Below are positions 52,215-60,596 of a DNA stretch of 64,000 nt, piece after piece. This DNA is from Planktosalinus sp963977065. Lineage in GTDB: Bacteria > Bacteroidota > Bacteroidia > Flavobacteriales > Flavobacteriaceae. The notes beneath the pieces were generated by a model. The model saw nothing but the letters and a program-made list of their open reading frames with translations. It did no database searches and was not told the DNA's origin. The stretch spans positions 62,001 to 126,000 of the forward strand of contig CAXBNF010000004.1 of assembly GCA_963977065.1 (NCBI GenBank), written 5' to 3'. The position numbers and the translations under genes were made by a program. The number at the start of each line of letters is the position of its first letter. Position 1 is the stretch's first letter.

Positions 52215-52840
52215 AAACAAAGTCTATACTTCTCATCCATTTTCTTAATTCTGATTCATTTTTGATCGATAAACGCTTTTTCACAAAGTGGAGCAACTGA
52301 AACCACTAGTGAATACCAAAAAGTAAGTAGCCCTGCATACTTAAATATCGCAATAGGATTGAATATTTCAAATTTCCGAGACGTTGCCACATCGCCTCTC
52401 ATCTATTCGGGTAAACCAATATACACTTCATTGTCTCATATTGATATGGATGTAAAAAGAGCGTCCCATTTTACGCTTTCCTACTCTTTTGGAAAATATG
52501 CATCCCATTTTAATCAGCACGCTTCAGCGATTAAAGTCAATAAATTTTCTTTCAATTATTTGGAGTTATTTCAATTAAAAAAACTCAGTAACTTAAAGCT
52601 TAACATTAAAATTGGTGGTCAACTCAACTCAACGGTTAATCATAGAGAAAATAAGGAGCTGTTTAATAACAGTGAGGCAGTAGATATTATTACCATACTA
52701 TTTGGCTCTGCTAAAGTTAGTCGGACCGAGGATAAAAACAAGAAGTTCCTTTTCATTAAATATAAAGCCAATAAGCAAAACTGACTTTCTCCTATAAAAT
52801 GATTGTTGGTGTTGTGAACAGTTCCTTAAGACGGCTATAG
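52215..52840 (+). pseudogene. Decayed outer-membrane beta-barrel protein gene
   Basis: A single frame reads KQSLYFSSIFLILIHF, then a TGA (52263-52265), then SINAFSQSGATETTSEYQ and on to YKANKQN; the first part is plainly a signal peptide ending in FSQ, but its Met is lost and a stop interrupts it. After the stop at 52782 the neighbouring frame continues KLTFSYKMIVGVVNSSLR until TAG 52838, a natural beta-strand continuation, so a frameshift is also present. The alternating strand pattern (FTLSYSFGKY, LKLNIKIGGQL) suggests a barrel. A start at TTG 52359 would give 141 residues but lacks the export signal. Confidence 0.65.
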
Positions 52841-52892
52841 TAAGCATACTCTGCTCTTTTGTTCTTTCTGATTAATTTTTAAAATGAATAAA

Positions 52893-53060
52893 AAGTAAAC
52901 TTAAGCCGGCGATAAGCTATGGCTTCTAACGGCTCACTCGGAAAATTGCCTCCGACCAGTTCGTTGCGCTCGTGTCTAGCCGATTTTCCTAAAGTTTCGT
53001 TTCTTTTTTGCTAAATTAGTTGCTTAACCACTCAACTACCCAATACACGATCACGTTTAA
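52893..53060 (+). repeat. Decayed cassette palindrome D
   Basis: The centre shares ACTCGGAAAAT and TTTTTTGCTAAATTAGTTG with palindromes B and C. The ends TAAAC and GTTTA are compatible with the box pattern, but the arms (AAGCTATGGC, CAACTACCCAATAC) match poorly. It separates the pseudogene from the convergent HxlR gene. Confidence 0.5.
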
Positions 53061-53070
53061 AAAAACGCAA

Positions 53071-53484
53071 TCAACCTAGTAGTGAACGAACAATCTGCCT
53101 GTACTTATTTTGAATACCCTCAGTAAAAGCTGATTTATCTTGAATCATTGCCGAAACGCCATTTTGTAGTTGTAGATTTTCACTACTCCATAAAACGATT
53201 TCAGTAATTATTGGAGCGATAGCAATCCCTTTCTCAGTTAATAAATAGATGTTTTCTTTATTATTATCTGGTAATTTCCTTTTTGTGAGCAATTCATTTT
53301 CCTCTAACCATTTCAATCTTGAAGACAATATACCTGGTGCAATTTTTTCGGAAGAATTTGAAAAATCTTTAAACGTTTTCTTGCCTTGAACTAACATATC
53401 TCTAATGATCAAAAGCGACCATTTGTCACCTAAAATATCTAAAGTGCAAGCTATGGGACAATCAGACCTAAAATTATTTTTCAT
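53071..53484 (-). CDS. HxlR-family transcriptional regulator
   Basis: A 137-residue winged helix-turn-helix protein with the family core CPIACTLDILGDKWSLLIIR (Cys9, Cys13) and ILSSRLKWLEENELLTKR followed by YLLTEKGI. Cys in this N-terminal position is the thiol sensor in YodB/HypR-type members, which respond to quinones, diamide or aldehydes. It is divergent from a seven-gene block and the 79-base gap contains two palindromes with HxlR-type TACT/AGTA ends, so it probably represses both itself and that operon. Confidence 0.87.
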   Translation of the reverse strand: MKNNFRSDCPIACTLDILGDKWSLLIIRDMLVQGKKTFKDFSNSSEKIAPGILSSRLKWLEENELLTKRKLPDNNKENIYLLTEKGIAIAPIITEIVLWSSENLQLQNGVSAMIQDKSAFTEGIQNKYRQIVRSLLG

Positions 53485-53489
53485 ATTTT

Positions 53490-53505
53490 TACTATTGTTT
53501 TAGTA
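53490..53505. promoter_or_regulatory. HxlR-type operator, hxlR side
   Basis: TACTATTGTTTTAGTA is a palindrome (TACTA-N6-TAGTA) six bases upstream of the regulator start, fitting autoregulation. Confidence 0.6.
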
Positions 53506-53519
53506 GTAATAAAATATTT

Positions 53520-53558
53520 TACTTACTTTTGCTACTTATTTAATAGCAAAATTAAGTA
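53520..53558. promoter_or_regulatory. HxlR-type operator, operon side
   Basis: TACTTACTTTTGCTA (53520-53534) and TAGCAAAATTAAGTA (53544-53558) are inverse with one mismatch, 9 bases apart, ending 5 bases before the ATG at 53564. Confidence 0.65.
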
Positions 53559-53563
53559 AAATA

Positions 53564-54007
53564 ATGGATACATTATCATTTTCAGACTTTAAAAGGGAAA
53601 CCAAAAATACACGCATTGGTATTTGGGCAAGTATCGTGTCAGCAGTAATGCTTATTGGAATTGGTATTTTTTGGGTGGCTCATCCTGCTGCTGCAGAAGG
53701 TTCATTTTCCATAGTTCCGGATTCTGCTGCTGCCATTCGGTTTGCAAAAATCACGGCCATTTTTAAAGCGATTGGCGATTTTCTGCCACCCATTTTTGTT
53801 CTGTTGGCCATCCGCTTTCGTCAATTTAAGTTGGCAGGTTATTTCCATTTGATCACTCTATTGTTAGTAATTGTGGTGGATATGTTTGTTTGGGGCAGCT
53901 TTGTTCCCAACGCAGCTGCAATAGATATTCTACAACATATACCCTTTGCAATTCCCATCATTATTGCGGCTTATTGCTTTCTGAAATCAAACCCCAAACA
54001 CCTATAA
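53564..54007 (+). CDS. Four-helix membrane protein, first gene of the HxlR-controlled operon
   Basis: A 147-residue protein with four membrane helices at about residues 20-40, 60-80, 90-112 and 120-138. It resembles small DUF4267/DUF4345-like membrane proteins in layout (AIRFAKITAIFKAIGDFLPP). The palindromic operator lies directly before its start, and the next gene begins 2 bases after its stop. Function unknown; by context it takes part in a stress or quinone response. Confidence 0.68.
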   Translation: MDTLSFSDFKRETKNTRIGIWASIVSAVMLIGIGIFWVAHPAAAEGSFSIVPDSAAAIRFAKITAIFKAIGDFLPPIFVLLAIRFRQFKLAGYFHLITLLLVIVVDMFVWGSFVPNAAAIDILQHIPFAIPIIIAAYCFLKSNPKHL

Positions 54008-54009
54008 CT

Positions 54010-54378
54010 ATGCTTTTATTTATTCGTATTTTCTTGGTACTATTTGGCTTAATCGCTGCTGCTACAGGTTTTATGGGCACCACAGCTAAATACAATCCTG
54101 CTATTATGGATGCAATGACCGATAACAACCATCGCTATGTTGCGGCGATTTGGATGGCTACTTCACTTGCGTTTTTCTATGTAGCCTGGAATCCTTCAGA
54201 AACAGCTTTATTTCGCTTTTTGATGGTTGCTCTTTTCATTGGTGGTGTGGTTAGAGCAGCTGCCTTAGTCAATTATCCGACGACTCCATTTCTCATTTTT
54301 CTTATTGCCATAGAATTGATTCCACCTGTTTTGATGCTATGGTTTCATACTAAACTACTTAATTCAGGTTCACTTTAA
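54010..54378 (+). CDS. DUF4345-like membrane protein
   Basis: About 122 residues from the ATG at 54010 (MLLFIRIFLVLFGLIAAATG); frames starting further upstream run through the previous gene. Four helices with a polar loop PAIMDAMTDNNHRYVAAIWM match the DUF4345 pattern, in which the N-x-R-Y motif is conserved. It is followed by the SDR gene after 14 bases. Function unknown. Confidence 0.68.
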   Translation: MLLFIRIFLVLFGLIAAATGFMGTTAKYNPAIMDAMTDNNHRYVAAIWMATSLAFFYVAWNPSETALFRFLMVALFIGGVVRAAALVNYPTTPFLIFLIAIELIPPVLMLWFHTKLLNSGSL

Positions 54379-54392
54379 AAAATATTTTCAGA

Positions 54393-55157
54393 ATGAAACA
54401 AACAAAACAAACTGTACTGATTACTGGCGGTGGTTCAGGTATCGGACTTGCTTTAGCCAAAAAGTTTTTGGATAACGATAATACCGTTATCATCACAGGA
54501 AGAAATCTTTCAAAATTGGAAAGAGTGAAAGAAGAAATTCCCAAAATTCATATTTTTCAAAGCGATGTTACTGATGACGCAGAAGTAAGAATGTTGGCAG
54601 ACGATATAGAGCAACAATTTGGCCACATCGATGTGTTGATAAACAATGCTGGAATTATGCTTCTTGTAGATGCGGGAAATGAAGACAACGACTTGAAAAA
54701 ACAAATGCAAGAAATAGAAATCAACTACAATTCACCGATTCGGGTTTTGCATTATTTCCTTCCACTACTCAAGAAAAGTAAAAATGCGGTGTTAGTCAAT
54801 GTGTCATCTGGCTTGGCGTATGTTCCTTTTGCACAGGCACCGGTGTATTCGGGTACTAAATCGGCTGTGCACTTTTGGACACTAAGTATTCGTCCGCAAT
54901 TAAAACCGCACGGAATCAAAGTGATTGAATTATTACCACCTGTAGTAAAAACGGAGATATTTGATGGTATTGAAGTAAGCGAGGCGGATTTCAAACCCAT
55001 TCTTCCTCAACAATTAGCCGATATTTTTTGGAAAGATTATATAAAAGGTAAAGAAGAAATTACACCCGGAATGTCCAAGCAACTTAAATTTATGAGCAGA
55101 TTGGCTCCAAAATTTATCTTTAATCAAATGAATAAAGACGCTATTCCAAAAAAATGA
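54393..55157 (+). CDS. Short-chain dehydrogenase/reductase (DltE-like)
   Basis: A 254-residue classical SDR. The dinucleotide-binding motif TGGGSGIG is at residues 11-18, NNAG near 88, and the active site Ser in NVSSGLAY with Tyr and Lys in YSGTKSAVHF. The sequence after the active site (KVIELLPPVVKTEI) fits the DltE-type group of oxidoreductases. The substrate is unknown. It is the only soluble enzyme of the operon, so it is the likely detoxifying activity if HxlR responds to reactive carbonyls or quinones. Confidence 0.88.
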   Translation: MKQTKQTVLITGGGSGIGLALAKKFLDNDNTVIITGRNLSKLERVKEEIPKIHIFQSDVTDDAEVRMLADDIEQQFGHIDVLINNAGIMLLVDAGNEDNDLKKQMQEIEINYNSPIRVLHYFLPLLKKSKNAVLVNVSSGLAYVPFAQAPVYSGTKSAVHFWTLSIRPQLKPHGIKVIELLPPVVKTEIFDGIEVSEADFKPILPQQLADIFWKDYIKGKEEITPGMSKQLKFMSRLAPKFIFNQMNKDAIPKK

Positions 55158-55167
55158 AAAGCTGAAA

Positions 55168-55881
55168 ATGAACGATTTTATAACATTCGACACACTCATC
55201 ATTAGTTTACCACTTTTGGTGACTCTTTTCTACTCGTTTTATTTATTAAAAATGGGCAGGAATCAGCCTGAATTGAGCACTGTTTCTAAACGAACAGTTG
55301 TATTTTTATGGGTCTGGTTTTTATCTGCTTTAGCCATTGCTTATTTTCGGGTGTTCGCACACGCTGTTTCTTTTGACAAAGGAGATCTAATGACATTCTC
55401 TATCTACATATCGCTCCTTTCGTTTGGACCCATCGTTGCCTTGTTAGCGACAAAACTATCAGACACATTTAGCAAACTGCTTGCAGCGATACCTGCATAC
55501 GTTTTAGTCGCTTCGCAGATCATTCGGTTGGGTGGTTATGCTTATTGGGAAGCCTACAAAGCTGGTGAAATCCCTTTTATTTTGGGTTTATCCATTGCAG
55601 GTTTGGACGTGTTTCTTGCACTTTGCACGCCATTTCTAGCCTATGCCCTGTACAAAAACTACCATTGGGCTGCTCGTGCAACCTTAGTTTGGGCATTTCT
55701 CGGAATATTTGATGTACTCAACGCTGCTGTTCAAATGAGTATGGGCTTTTTTGGAATTGGGGGAATGAGTGCTGCTGCTATACATCTTCCATTATCAAAC
55801 CTTATTGAACTGTATCAAGTCGGAATTGGCATCATTATTCACATCCTTTTAATAAATAGATTTATAAACAAAAAGTTCTAA
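55168..55881 (+). CDS. Seven-helix membrane protein, function unknown
   Basis: A 237-residue integral protein with seven predicted helices, the first at about residues 7-27 and the last near 213-230. A conserved-looking polar stretch IIRLGGYAYWEAYKAGEIP lies between helices 4 and 5. It begins 10 bases after the SDR stop and ends one base before the next start, within a tightly packed operon. No family was recognised with confidence. Confidence 0.65.
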   Translation: MNDFITFDTLIISLPLLVTLFYSFYLLKMGRNQPELSTVSKRTVVFLWVWFLSALAIAYFRVFAHAVSFDKGDLMTFSIYISLLSFGPIVALLATKLSDTFSKLLAAIPAYVLVASQIIRLGGYAYWEAYKAGEIPFILGLSIAGLDVFLALCTPFLAYALYKNYHWAARATLVWAFLGIFDVLNAAVQMSMGFFGIGGMSAAAIHLPLSNLIELYQVGIGIIIHILLINRFINKKF

Positions 55882-55882
55882 A

Positions 55883-56344
55883 ATGAAACAATCCGTATCA
55901 ATCATCGCCATCATTGGCATTGGAGCATTTGCCGGGAATATGCTCAACATCGGCTTAAGTCACGCAATGTACTGGCAGACGCTGGAACCAATTGAATTTA
56001 TGCGGTTTTTTGCAATCGATTTCCCTCTGCTATTAGTTCCAACAGCATTAACGCTTTTACCTGCTTGGTTAGGAAGTCTTTTTGTGTTTTTGAAAAGTAA
56101 CAAAAAAACGGAAAGCGGTAAATTTTGGAGAATTGCTTTTTGGGGGTTAACGCTCACGATTATTCAGACTTCCATTTATCATTTGCCGATGAATTTAGAT
56201 TTTATGGCGCTAAAATATGATGCTTTAACGGCAACAAGTAAACTAAGAGGGTGGATTATTTCGCATTGGATAAGAATAGTTATTACCATAATTTCAGGCA
56301 TTTATGCCATCAAAGGTTTTCAAAAATCAACACCAACTAATTAA
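55883..56344 (+). CDS. Four-helix membrane protein, function unknown
   Basis: A 153-residue protein with four helices (residues about 6-24, 42-70, 85-103, 122-142). It starts one base after the preceding stop codon. HAMYWQTLEPIEFMRFF and LRGWIISHWIRIVITIISG resemble the pattern of DUF1772 proteins, anthrone-oxygenase-like, whose W and H residues lie in the same positions; this is tentative. Confidence 0.62.
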   Translation: MKQSVSIIAIIGIGAFAGNMLNIGLSHAMYWQTLEPIEFMRFFAIDFPLLLVPTALTLLPAWLGSLFVFLKSNKKTESGKFWRIAFWGLTLTIIQTSIYHLPMNLDFMALKYDALTATSKLRGWIISHWIRIVITIISGIYAIKGFQKSTPTN

Positions 56345-56351
56345 AACAAAT

Positions 56352-56849
56352 ATGGACAATTTTACAATTATCAATCTACAAGCCCTTACGGGAACGATCG
56401 CACTTATTCTAGCCTTCAAATGGTGGATTCAACCTCGATTAGCCAATTTATCTATCTATGATGCCTTATTACCATTTGTTTTTTTTAATGCCTTTAGATA
56501 CTTAGGTTTATCTTTTATGGCAAAAGAGCAGTTTTATGACGGTTTTCCTGCCGAGTTCCTTACTCAGGTTGGTATTTGGGATTTTGCAACAGCTGTTTTG
56601 GCACTTATCACAGCTTTTGCTTTAAAAATCAAATGGAAATTTGCCATTCCGTTGGTTTGGGTTTTCAATATATTTGGGATTACTGATTTGCTACTAGCAT
56701 TTCCAAAATTCTTTTCACTAAGACTTTATGACTATAACTTAGGCTTTATTTGGTTGATGTTTGTAACCTATGGATTGGCGGCTTTATTGAGTCATATTTA
56801 TATTTTCTACCGACTTCTTAAAACCAAACGAGATAAAATAATTGCTTAA
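56352..56849 (+). CDS. Membrane protein, last gene of the HxlR-controlled operon
   Basis: About 165 residues from the ATG at 56352 (MDNFTIINLQALTGTIALIL); an upstream in-frame start at 56304 would overlap the preceding gene by 41 bases and lacks support. Five membrane helices; the loop SFMAKEQFYDGFPAEFLTQV is the only long polar segment. Function unknown. No strong terminator hairpin follows within 80 bases. Confidence 0.63.
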   Translation: MDNFTIINLQALTGTIALILAFKWWIQPRLANLSIYDALLPFVFFNAFRYLGLSFMAKEQFYDGFPAEFLTQVGIWDFATAVLALITAFALKIKWKFAIPLVWVFNIFGITDLLLAFPKFFSLRLYDYNLGFIWLMFVTYGLAALLSHIYIFYRLLKTKRDKIIA

Positions 56850-56933
56850 AAAATGAAACGTTCAATAAAAAAAGACGTAAATTCAAACTTTAAAGTCTAA
56901 CAATAAAAACCAAACCATCAAAATTTTACAAGT

Positions 56934-57950
56934 ATGAACAACATACTTAGAAATGTAGTTGTGATTGTTCTTCTTTTTCTGCTGCAATCATTACAGGCAC
57001 AAAGAAGGACACAGGCAATACAATCCACACATGTCTCGTCCGGCACACAATTTACACCGGTGACGCAGTCATTCATAGAAAACACGGTCAATAAGCTTGG
57101 TATAGAATTAGGCCAGACATTAGCACAGGCTAAAAAGAGCATTGAAAATAATGGTGGTGAAGTACTTTGGATGGGAAGTCCCGACTCAAATTTTACACTT
57201 ACAAGAAAAGAACTTCAACGTGGAAAGGAAAAATACTTTCGCTATGTGGTTCACTCAATAAGCAGTGATGTTAAAAGCACATCTATGGTTCAAACACTGC
57301 CCAACACTGCTCAGGATATAACAATGTTTTTGGACGTTTATCCAAAATCAAAAGACAATTTTAAAGACCCTGAGAATCTGGTTATTTACCGAATTGAAAC
57401 AAGCTTAATGTTTCAGCCAACACAACACCAAATGACTTATCTAAAAATTGAACCAGTTCAAATATCCTATGTCGATTTCCATGGTGTCATGGAAAAACAA
57501 GGACATTCACTTTACCAATCAGGAGGCGGGTTTTTGGTTTATAAAAAAGATGGTGGAAAAAGTATAGATATTGGTGACTTAACTTCAGCTCGCAGGGTTT
57601 GGAAAAGAAATATTCCCACAAAATCACCTTGTACCAATCTGCTGACATTAGCAGATAAATTCCCCGTGACGGCTTCCGGTATGATTAACGCTATGGCAGA
57701 GCCCGGAGCAGATGGTCGTCCTGTCATTAACTTCAAACCCTGGGGAGCAACCATTGATAACTATCAAGGAGAAGGTGCATTTCAAACTTATAATGACTGC
57801 GGGAGTGCCACGCTTTTGCAAATTTCTCAAATAGATAACCCTAAAAACTCAGAAAAACCACTCTTAAACACTGTAATAATGACCTATCAAAACGCCGCGC
57901 TTATCAATGAGGCATTTGAAGGATTTTATAATTCGCTTTATAAAAATTAA
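56934..57950 (+). CDS. Secreted protein of unknown function (338 aa)
   Basis: A signal peptide (MNNILRNVVVIVLLFLLQSL, cleaved near QAQ) is followed by a mixed alpha/beta protein without recognised motifs. A GIELGQTLAQAKKSIENNGG segment near residue 50 resembles short helical lead-ins of SmpA/OmlA-like periplasmic proteins, but the match is weak. The two Cys residues lie at SPCTNL and NDCGSAT in the C-terminal third. It stands alone between the HxlR operon and the convergent MsrB pair. Confidence 0.6.
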   Translation: MNNILRNVVVIVLLFLLQSLQAQRRTQAIQSTHVSSGTQFTPVTQSFIENTVNKLGIELGQTLAQAKKSIENNGGEVLWMGSPDSNFTLTRKELQRGKEKYFRYVVHSISSDVKSTSMVQTLPNTAQDITMFLDVYPKSKDNFKDPENLVIYRIETSLMFQPTQHQMTYLKIEPVQISYVDFHGVMEKQGHSLYQSGGGFLVYKKDGGKSIDIGDLTSARRVWKRNIPTKSPCTNLLTLADKFPVTASGMINAMAEPGADGRPVINFKPWGATIDNYQGEGAFQTYNDCGSATLLQISQIDNPKNSEKPLLNTVIMTYQNAALINEAFEGFYNSLYKN

Positions 57951-58025
57951 AAGACCATGTCCTGAGTTATTGCTTCTTATGGTTTAACATTCATAATCAC
58001 TAAAAAACAAACGCATTTTCAATCG

Positions 58026-58427
58026 TCACTCCTCAACAAACCCCATACTCAAAGAATTCACACAATACCGTTGTCCGGTTGGGGTGGGGCCATCGTTAAA
58101 AACATGTCCCAGATGACTGCCACAATTGGCACAAAGAATTTCTGTGCGTAACATGCCATAGCTCGTGTCTTTGATATATTCAATACTTCCTTCTACAGAT
58201 TGGTCAAAAGCCGGCCAGCCACAGCCACTGTCAAATTTAGCCTCGCTTTCAAACAGCAAGGCTTGACAGGCGGCACAATGATACCGGCCTTTTTCATTGT
58301 GAATGTTGTAAGTACCGGTAAAAGGGCGTTCCGTGCCTTTTTTACGTAGAATTTGGTATTTTTCTTCTCCCAGCAACTCCAGCCATTCGGCCTCAGTTTT
58401 TTGAATGGGATACGTCTTGGAATCCAT
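58026..58427 (-). CDS. msrB: Peptide-methionine (R)-S-oxide reductase, cytosolic form
   Basis: A 133-residue MsrB without a signal sequence. The zinc ligands are two CxxC pairs, HCAACQ and LCANCGSH; the substrate pocket reads FDSGCGWPAF; the catalytic Cys is in QRYCVNSL. It reduces R-methionine sulfoxide in proteins with thioredoxin. A second MsrB with a lipoprotein signal lies 4 bases upstream on the same strand, so the two compartments are served from one transcript. Confidence 0.93.
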   Translation of the reverse strand: MDSKTYPIQKTEAEWLELLGEEKYQILRKKGTERPFTGTYNIHNEKGRYHCAACQALLFESEAKFDSGCGWPAFDQSVEGSIEYIKDTSYGMLRTEILCANCGSHLGHVFNDGPTPTGQRYCVNSLSMGFVEE

Positions 58428-58431
58428 TAGC

Positions 58432-58914
58432 TTAGTTTTTGGGTTTAAAACTCAGTGCAGCCCCGTTGATACAATGTCTCTTTCCGGTGGTATTTTGAGG
58501 GCCATCATCAAAAAGGTGCCCCAGATGACTTCCGCAATTGGCACATTTTAACTCGGTGCGGGCAACACCAATTTTATAATCGACATCCAGCTCAAGGTTT
58601 TCATTGACTCCACGGTCAAAGGAAGGCCAACCGGTACCCGAATCAAATTTGTGCTCACTTTCATACAGCACCACATCACAGGCTTTGCAGTGGTATGTAC
58701 CCGGCTCATAGATTTTATCCAGCGGACTCGTAAAAGCGCGCTCCGTGCCGGCTTGTCGCAGGACGTAGTATTCGAGTTCGCTTAACTGCGCTTTCCATTC
58801 GGCATCTGTTTTAACAACAGCATATGAGGTCTCTTTTTCAGTTTCAGTTTGGGCTTTGCTGTTACAGCTCCATAGACTGATTGCCAAAAGGCAAAGGGTG
58901 ATTTTTGATGTCAT
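58432..58914 (-). CDS. msrB: Peptide-methionine (R)-S-oxide reductase, lipoprotein form
   Basis: A 160-residue MsrB with a lipobox (SLWSC, Cys17), so it should sit in the periplasm or at the outer membrane. The zinc CxxC pairs are HCKACD and KCANCGSH, the pocket is FDSGTGWPSF and the catalytic Cys is in RHCINGA. The CGWP of the cytosolic copy is TGWP here, removing one extra Cys. It repairs oxidised methionines of envelope proteins. It is the first gene of the pair. Confidence 0.92.
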   Translation of the reverse strand: MTSKITLCLLAISLWSCNSKAQTETEKETSYAVVKTDAEWKAQLSELEYYVLRQAGTERAFTSPLDKIYEPGTYHCKACDVVLYESEHKFDSGTGWPSFDRGVNENLELDVDYKIGVARTELKCANCGSHLGHLFDDGPQNTTGKRHCINGAALSFKPKN

Positions 58915-59003
58915 AACGCTTTTTTTAACGAATTTAATTGATATACATACGATTTAAAAGCGCCCGGGGTTCTTTTAACTTAAATTTAGTGTTCTCTATG
59001 AGG

Positions 59004-59043
59004 TCTCATAAAAAACCTCCCAATGAATTAACATCAGGAGGTT
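59004..59043 (-). terminator. Terminator of the collagen-like lipoprotein gene
   Basis: On the minus strand AACCTCC (59043-59037) pairs with GGAGGTT (59020-59014) and is followed by a run of T. It lies between the lipoprotein gene and the MsrB pair. Confidence 0.7.
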
Positions 59044-59066
59044 AAAGAATAAATACTTGGTAATTC

Positions 59067-59564
59067 TTAATCCAGATTAAGTGCATTCATCACAGCATTG
59101 TAATCACTTATATCAATGCCCGATCTGGTGGCAAAATCCGAAGGAACTACTACAAACCGAAAGGTCTGGTTTTGGGTAAAGTTTGAAGGGACTGTAGATA
59201 AATCAAAATTGCCATCAATCTGAAGCATGATGTCAAAAAAGGTATGATTATAAACATATTGGATAATATCCCCATTGTCTAAGAAAAAGTTTTGAGGAAT
59301 CAAACTCCACAAATCAACATTATCAGGCAATTGCCCTTCCAATCGATACACCAAGATCGCATCAGATTCAAACACTTCAATAGAGGTTGGAATAGTTATC
59401 AATGATTCCTGAAGTCCGTTTTGATTATTAAACTGAAAATTAACCGTGCGTTCAAACGTCTGTCCCAGTATATTGATACCATCAAATCCCGGAGGTCCTT
59501 GTGGCCCTTCACAAGCAGTGAATAAAAAGAAGACAGTTCCTAAAGTAAATATGAGCTTTTTCAT
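59067..59564 (-). CDS. Small lipoprotein with collagen-like start
   Basis: A 165-residue lipoprotein with lipobox LFTAC (Cys18) directly followed by EGPQGPPGFDG, a short collagen-type Gly-x-y run. The rest is beta-rich with no enzymatic motif and ends YNAVMNALNLD. Lipoproteins starting C-x-G-P-x-G-P-P-G are common in Flavobacteriia; their role is unknown. It has its own terminator and a divergent neighbour. Confidence 0.8.
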   Translation of the reverse strand: MKKLIFTLGTVFFLFTACEGPQGPPGFDGINILGQTFERTVNFQFNNQNGLQESLITIPTSIEVFESDAILVYRLEGQLPDNVDLWSLIPQNFFLDNGDIIQYVYNHTFFDIMLQIDGNFDLSTVPSNFTQNQTFRFVVVPSDFATRSGIDISDYNAVMNALNLD

Positions 59565-59774
59565 AATAGATGTTTTTGATTTTTATAACTTAAACAAATT
59601 GCGTACCGAAAATTTTTAGATAGCCAAAATAGGAACAATTTTTGATTGAAGTAGGTAAATAAGTCACAATTTTATTAAGTGACTTTTATTTAACAAAAGT
59701 TACTAAATAATATAAAAAATCAAGTACTAAAAATAAAGTTTTTGTATTTTTACAAAGGCAGTAAAAAAAACACT

Positions 59775-60596
59775 ATGAAAACGAAACGCTTTTTCACACT
59801 CTCAATGATGATGGTCTTGCTCATTGCCTGTACCACAAATCCTTTTACCGGTAAAAGCACGCTGGCTCTGGTGCCAAACTCTCAGATATTACCTATGGCT
59901 TTTCAGCAATACAACCAGTTTTTATCTGATAATAAGGTAATTAAAGGCACTGCAGAAGCCCAGATGATTAAAAATGTGGGGCAAAAGATTGCCACTGCCT
60001 CAGAGCGCTGGCTCAATGCAAACGGATATCAAGGCTACCTCAGTGAGTATCAATGGGAGTTCAATCTGGTAGAAGATGAAGCTGTGAACGCCTGGTGTAT
60101 GCCGGGAGGCAAAATTGTATTTTATACAGGCATTTTGCCGGTTGCAAATACCGAGGCTCGCGTAGCAGCCATTATGGGACATGAAGTGGCACACGCCCTT
60201 GCCAATCACGGTCAGCAACGTATGAGTGCCGGGCAATTACAACAAATTGGTGCCGTTGCCGGTAACATCGCTTTGGCCAATGATCCCGAAAATCAGGCAT
60301 TGTTTAACACAGCCTATGGTGTGGGTTCCTCGGTGGGCGTGATGCTTCCCTTTAGCAGAAGCCATGAAACCGAAGCTGATAAAATTGGCTTGACATTAAT
60401 GGCCATCGCAGGTTATGAACCCGCTGAAGCTGCCGAACTATGGCGCAGAATGCAACAACAGAGCGGTGGTGCCGCGCCACCTGAATTCCTGAGTACACAC
60501 CCTGCAAGCCAAACACGCATCAACAACATACTATCCTGGGTAGAAGAATCAAAAGCAGAAGCACGCAAGTTTGGAGTGACTACTTTTAAAAAGTAA
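59775..60596 (+). CDS. M48-family zinc metalloprotease lipoprotein
   Basis: From the ATG at 59775 the protein has 273 residues; the lipobox LLIAC (Cys19) fixes this start over one 33 bases upstream. The zinc site is MGHEVAHALANHG (HExxH), with the third ligand Glu in SRSHETEADKIGL. A C-terminal domain with PPEFLSTHPASQTRI is typical of the BepA/LoiP-like branch, which degrades or refolds outer-membrane proteins. The last 164 or so bases of the gene are repeated 767 bp downstream at 61185-61363. Confidence 0.9.
   Translation: MKTKRFFTLSMMMVLLIACTTNPFTGKSTLALVPNSQILPMAFQQYNQFLSDNKVIKGTAEAQMIKNVGQKIATASERWLNANGYQGYLSEYQWEFNLVEDEAVNAWCMPGGKIVFYTGILPVANTEARVAAIMGHEVAHALANHGQQRMSAGQLQQIGAVAGNIALANDPENQALFNTAYGVGSSVGVMLPFSRSHETEADKIGLTLMAIAGYEPAEAAELWRRMQQQSGGAAPPEFLSTHPASQTRINNILSWVEESKAEARKFGVTTFKK

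Noticed and set aside
53890..54009. Extended start for the DUF4345-like gene
   Set aside because: The added residues are an out-of-frame reading of the preceding gene; the ATG at 54010 begins a natural membrane helix.
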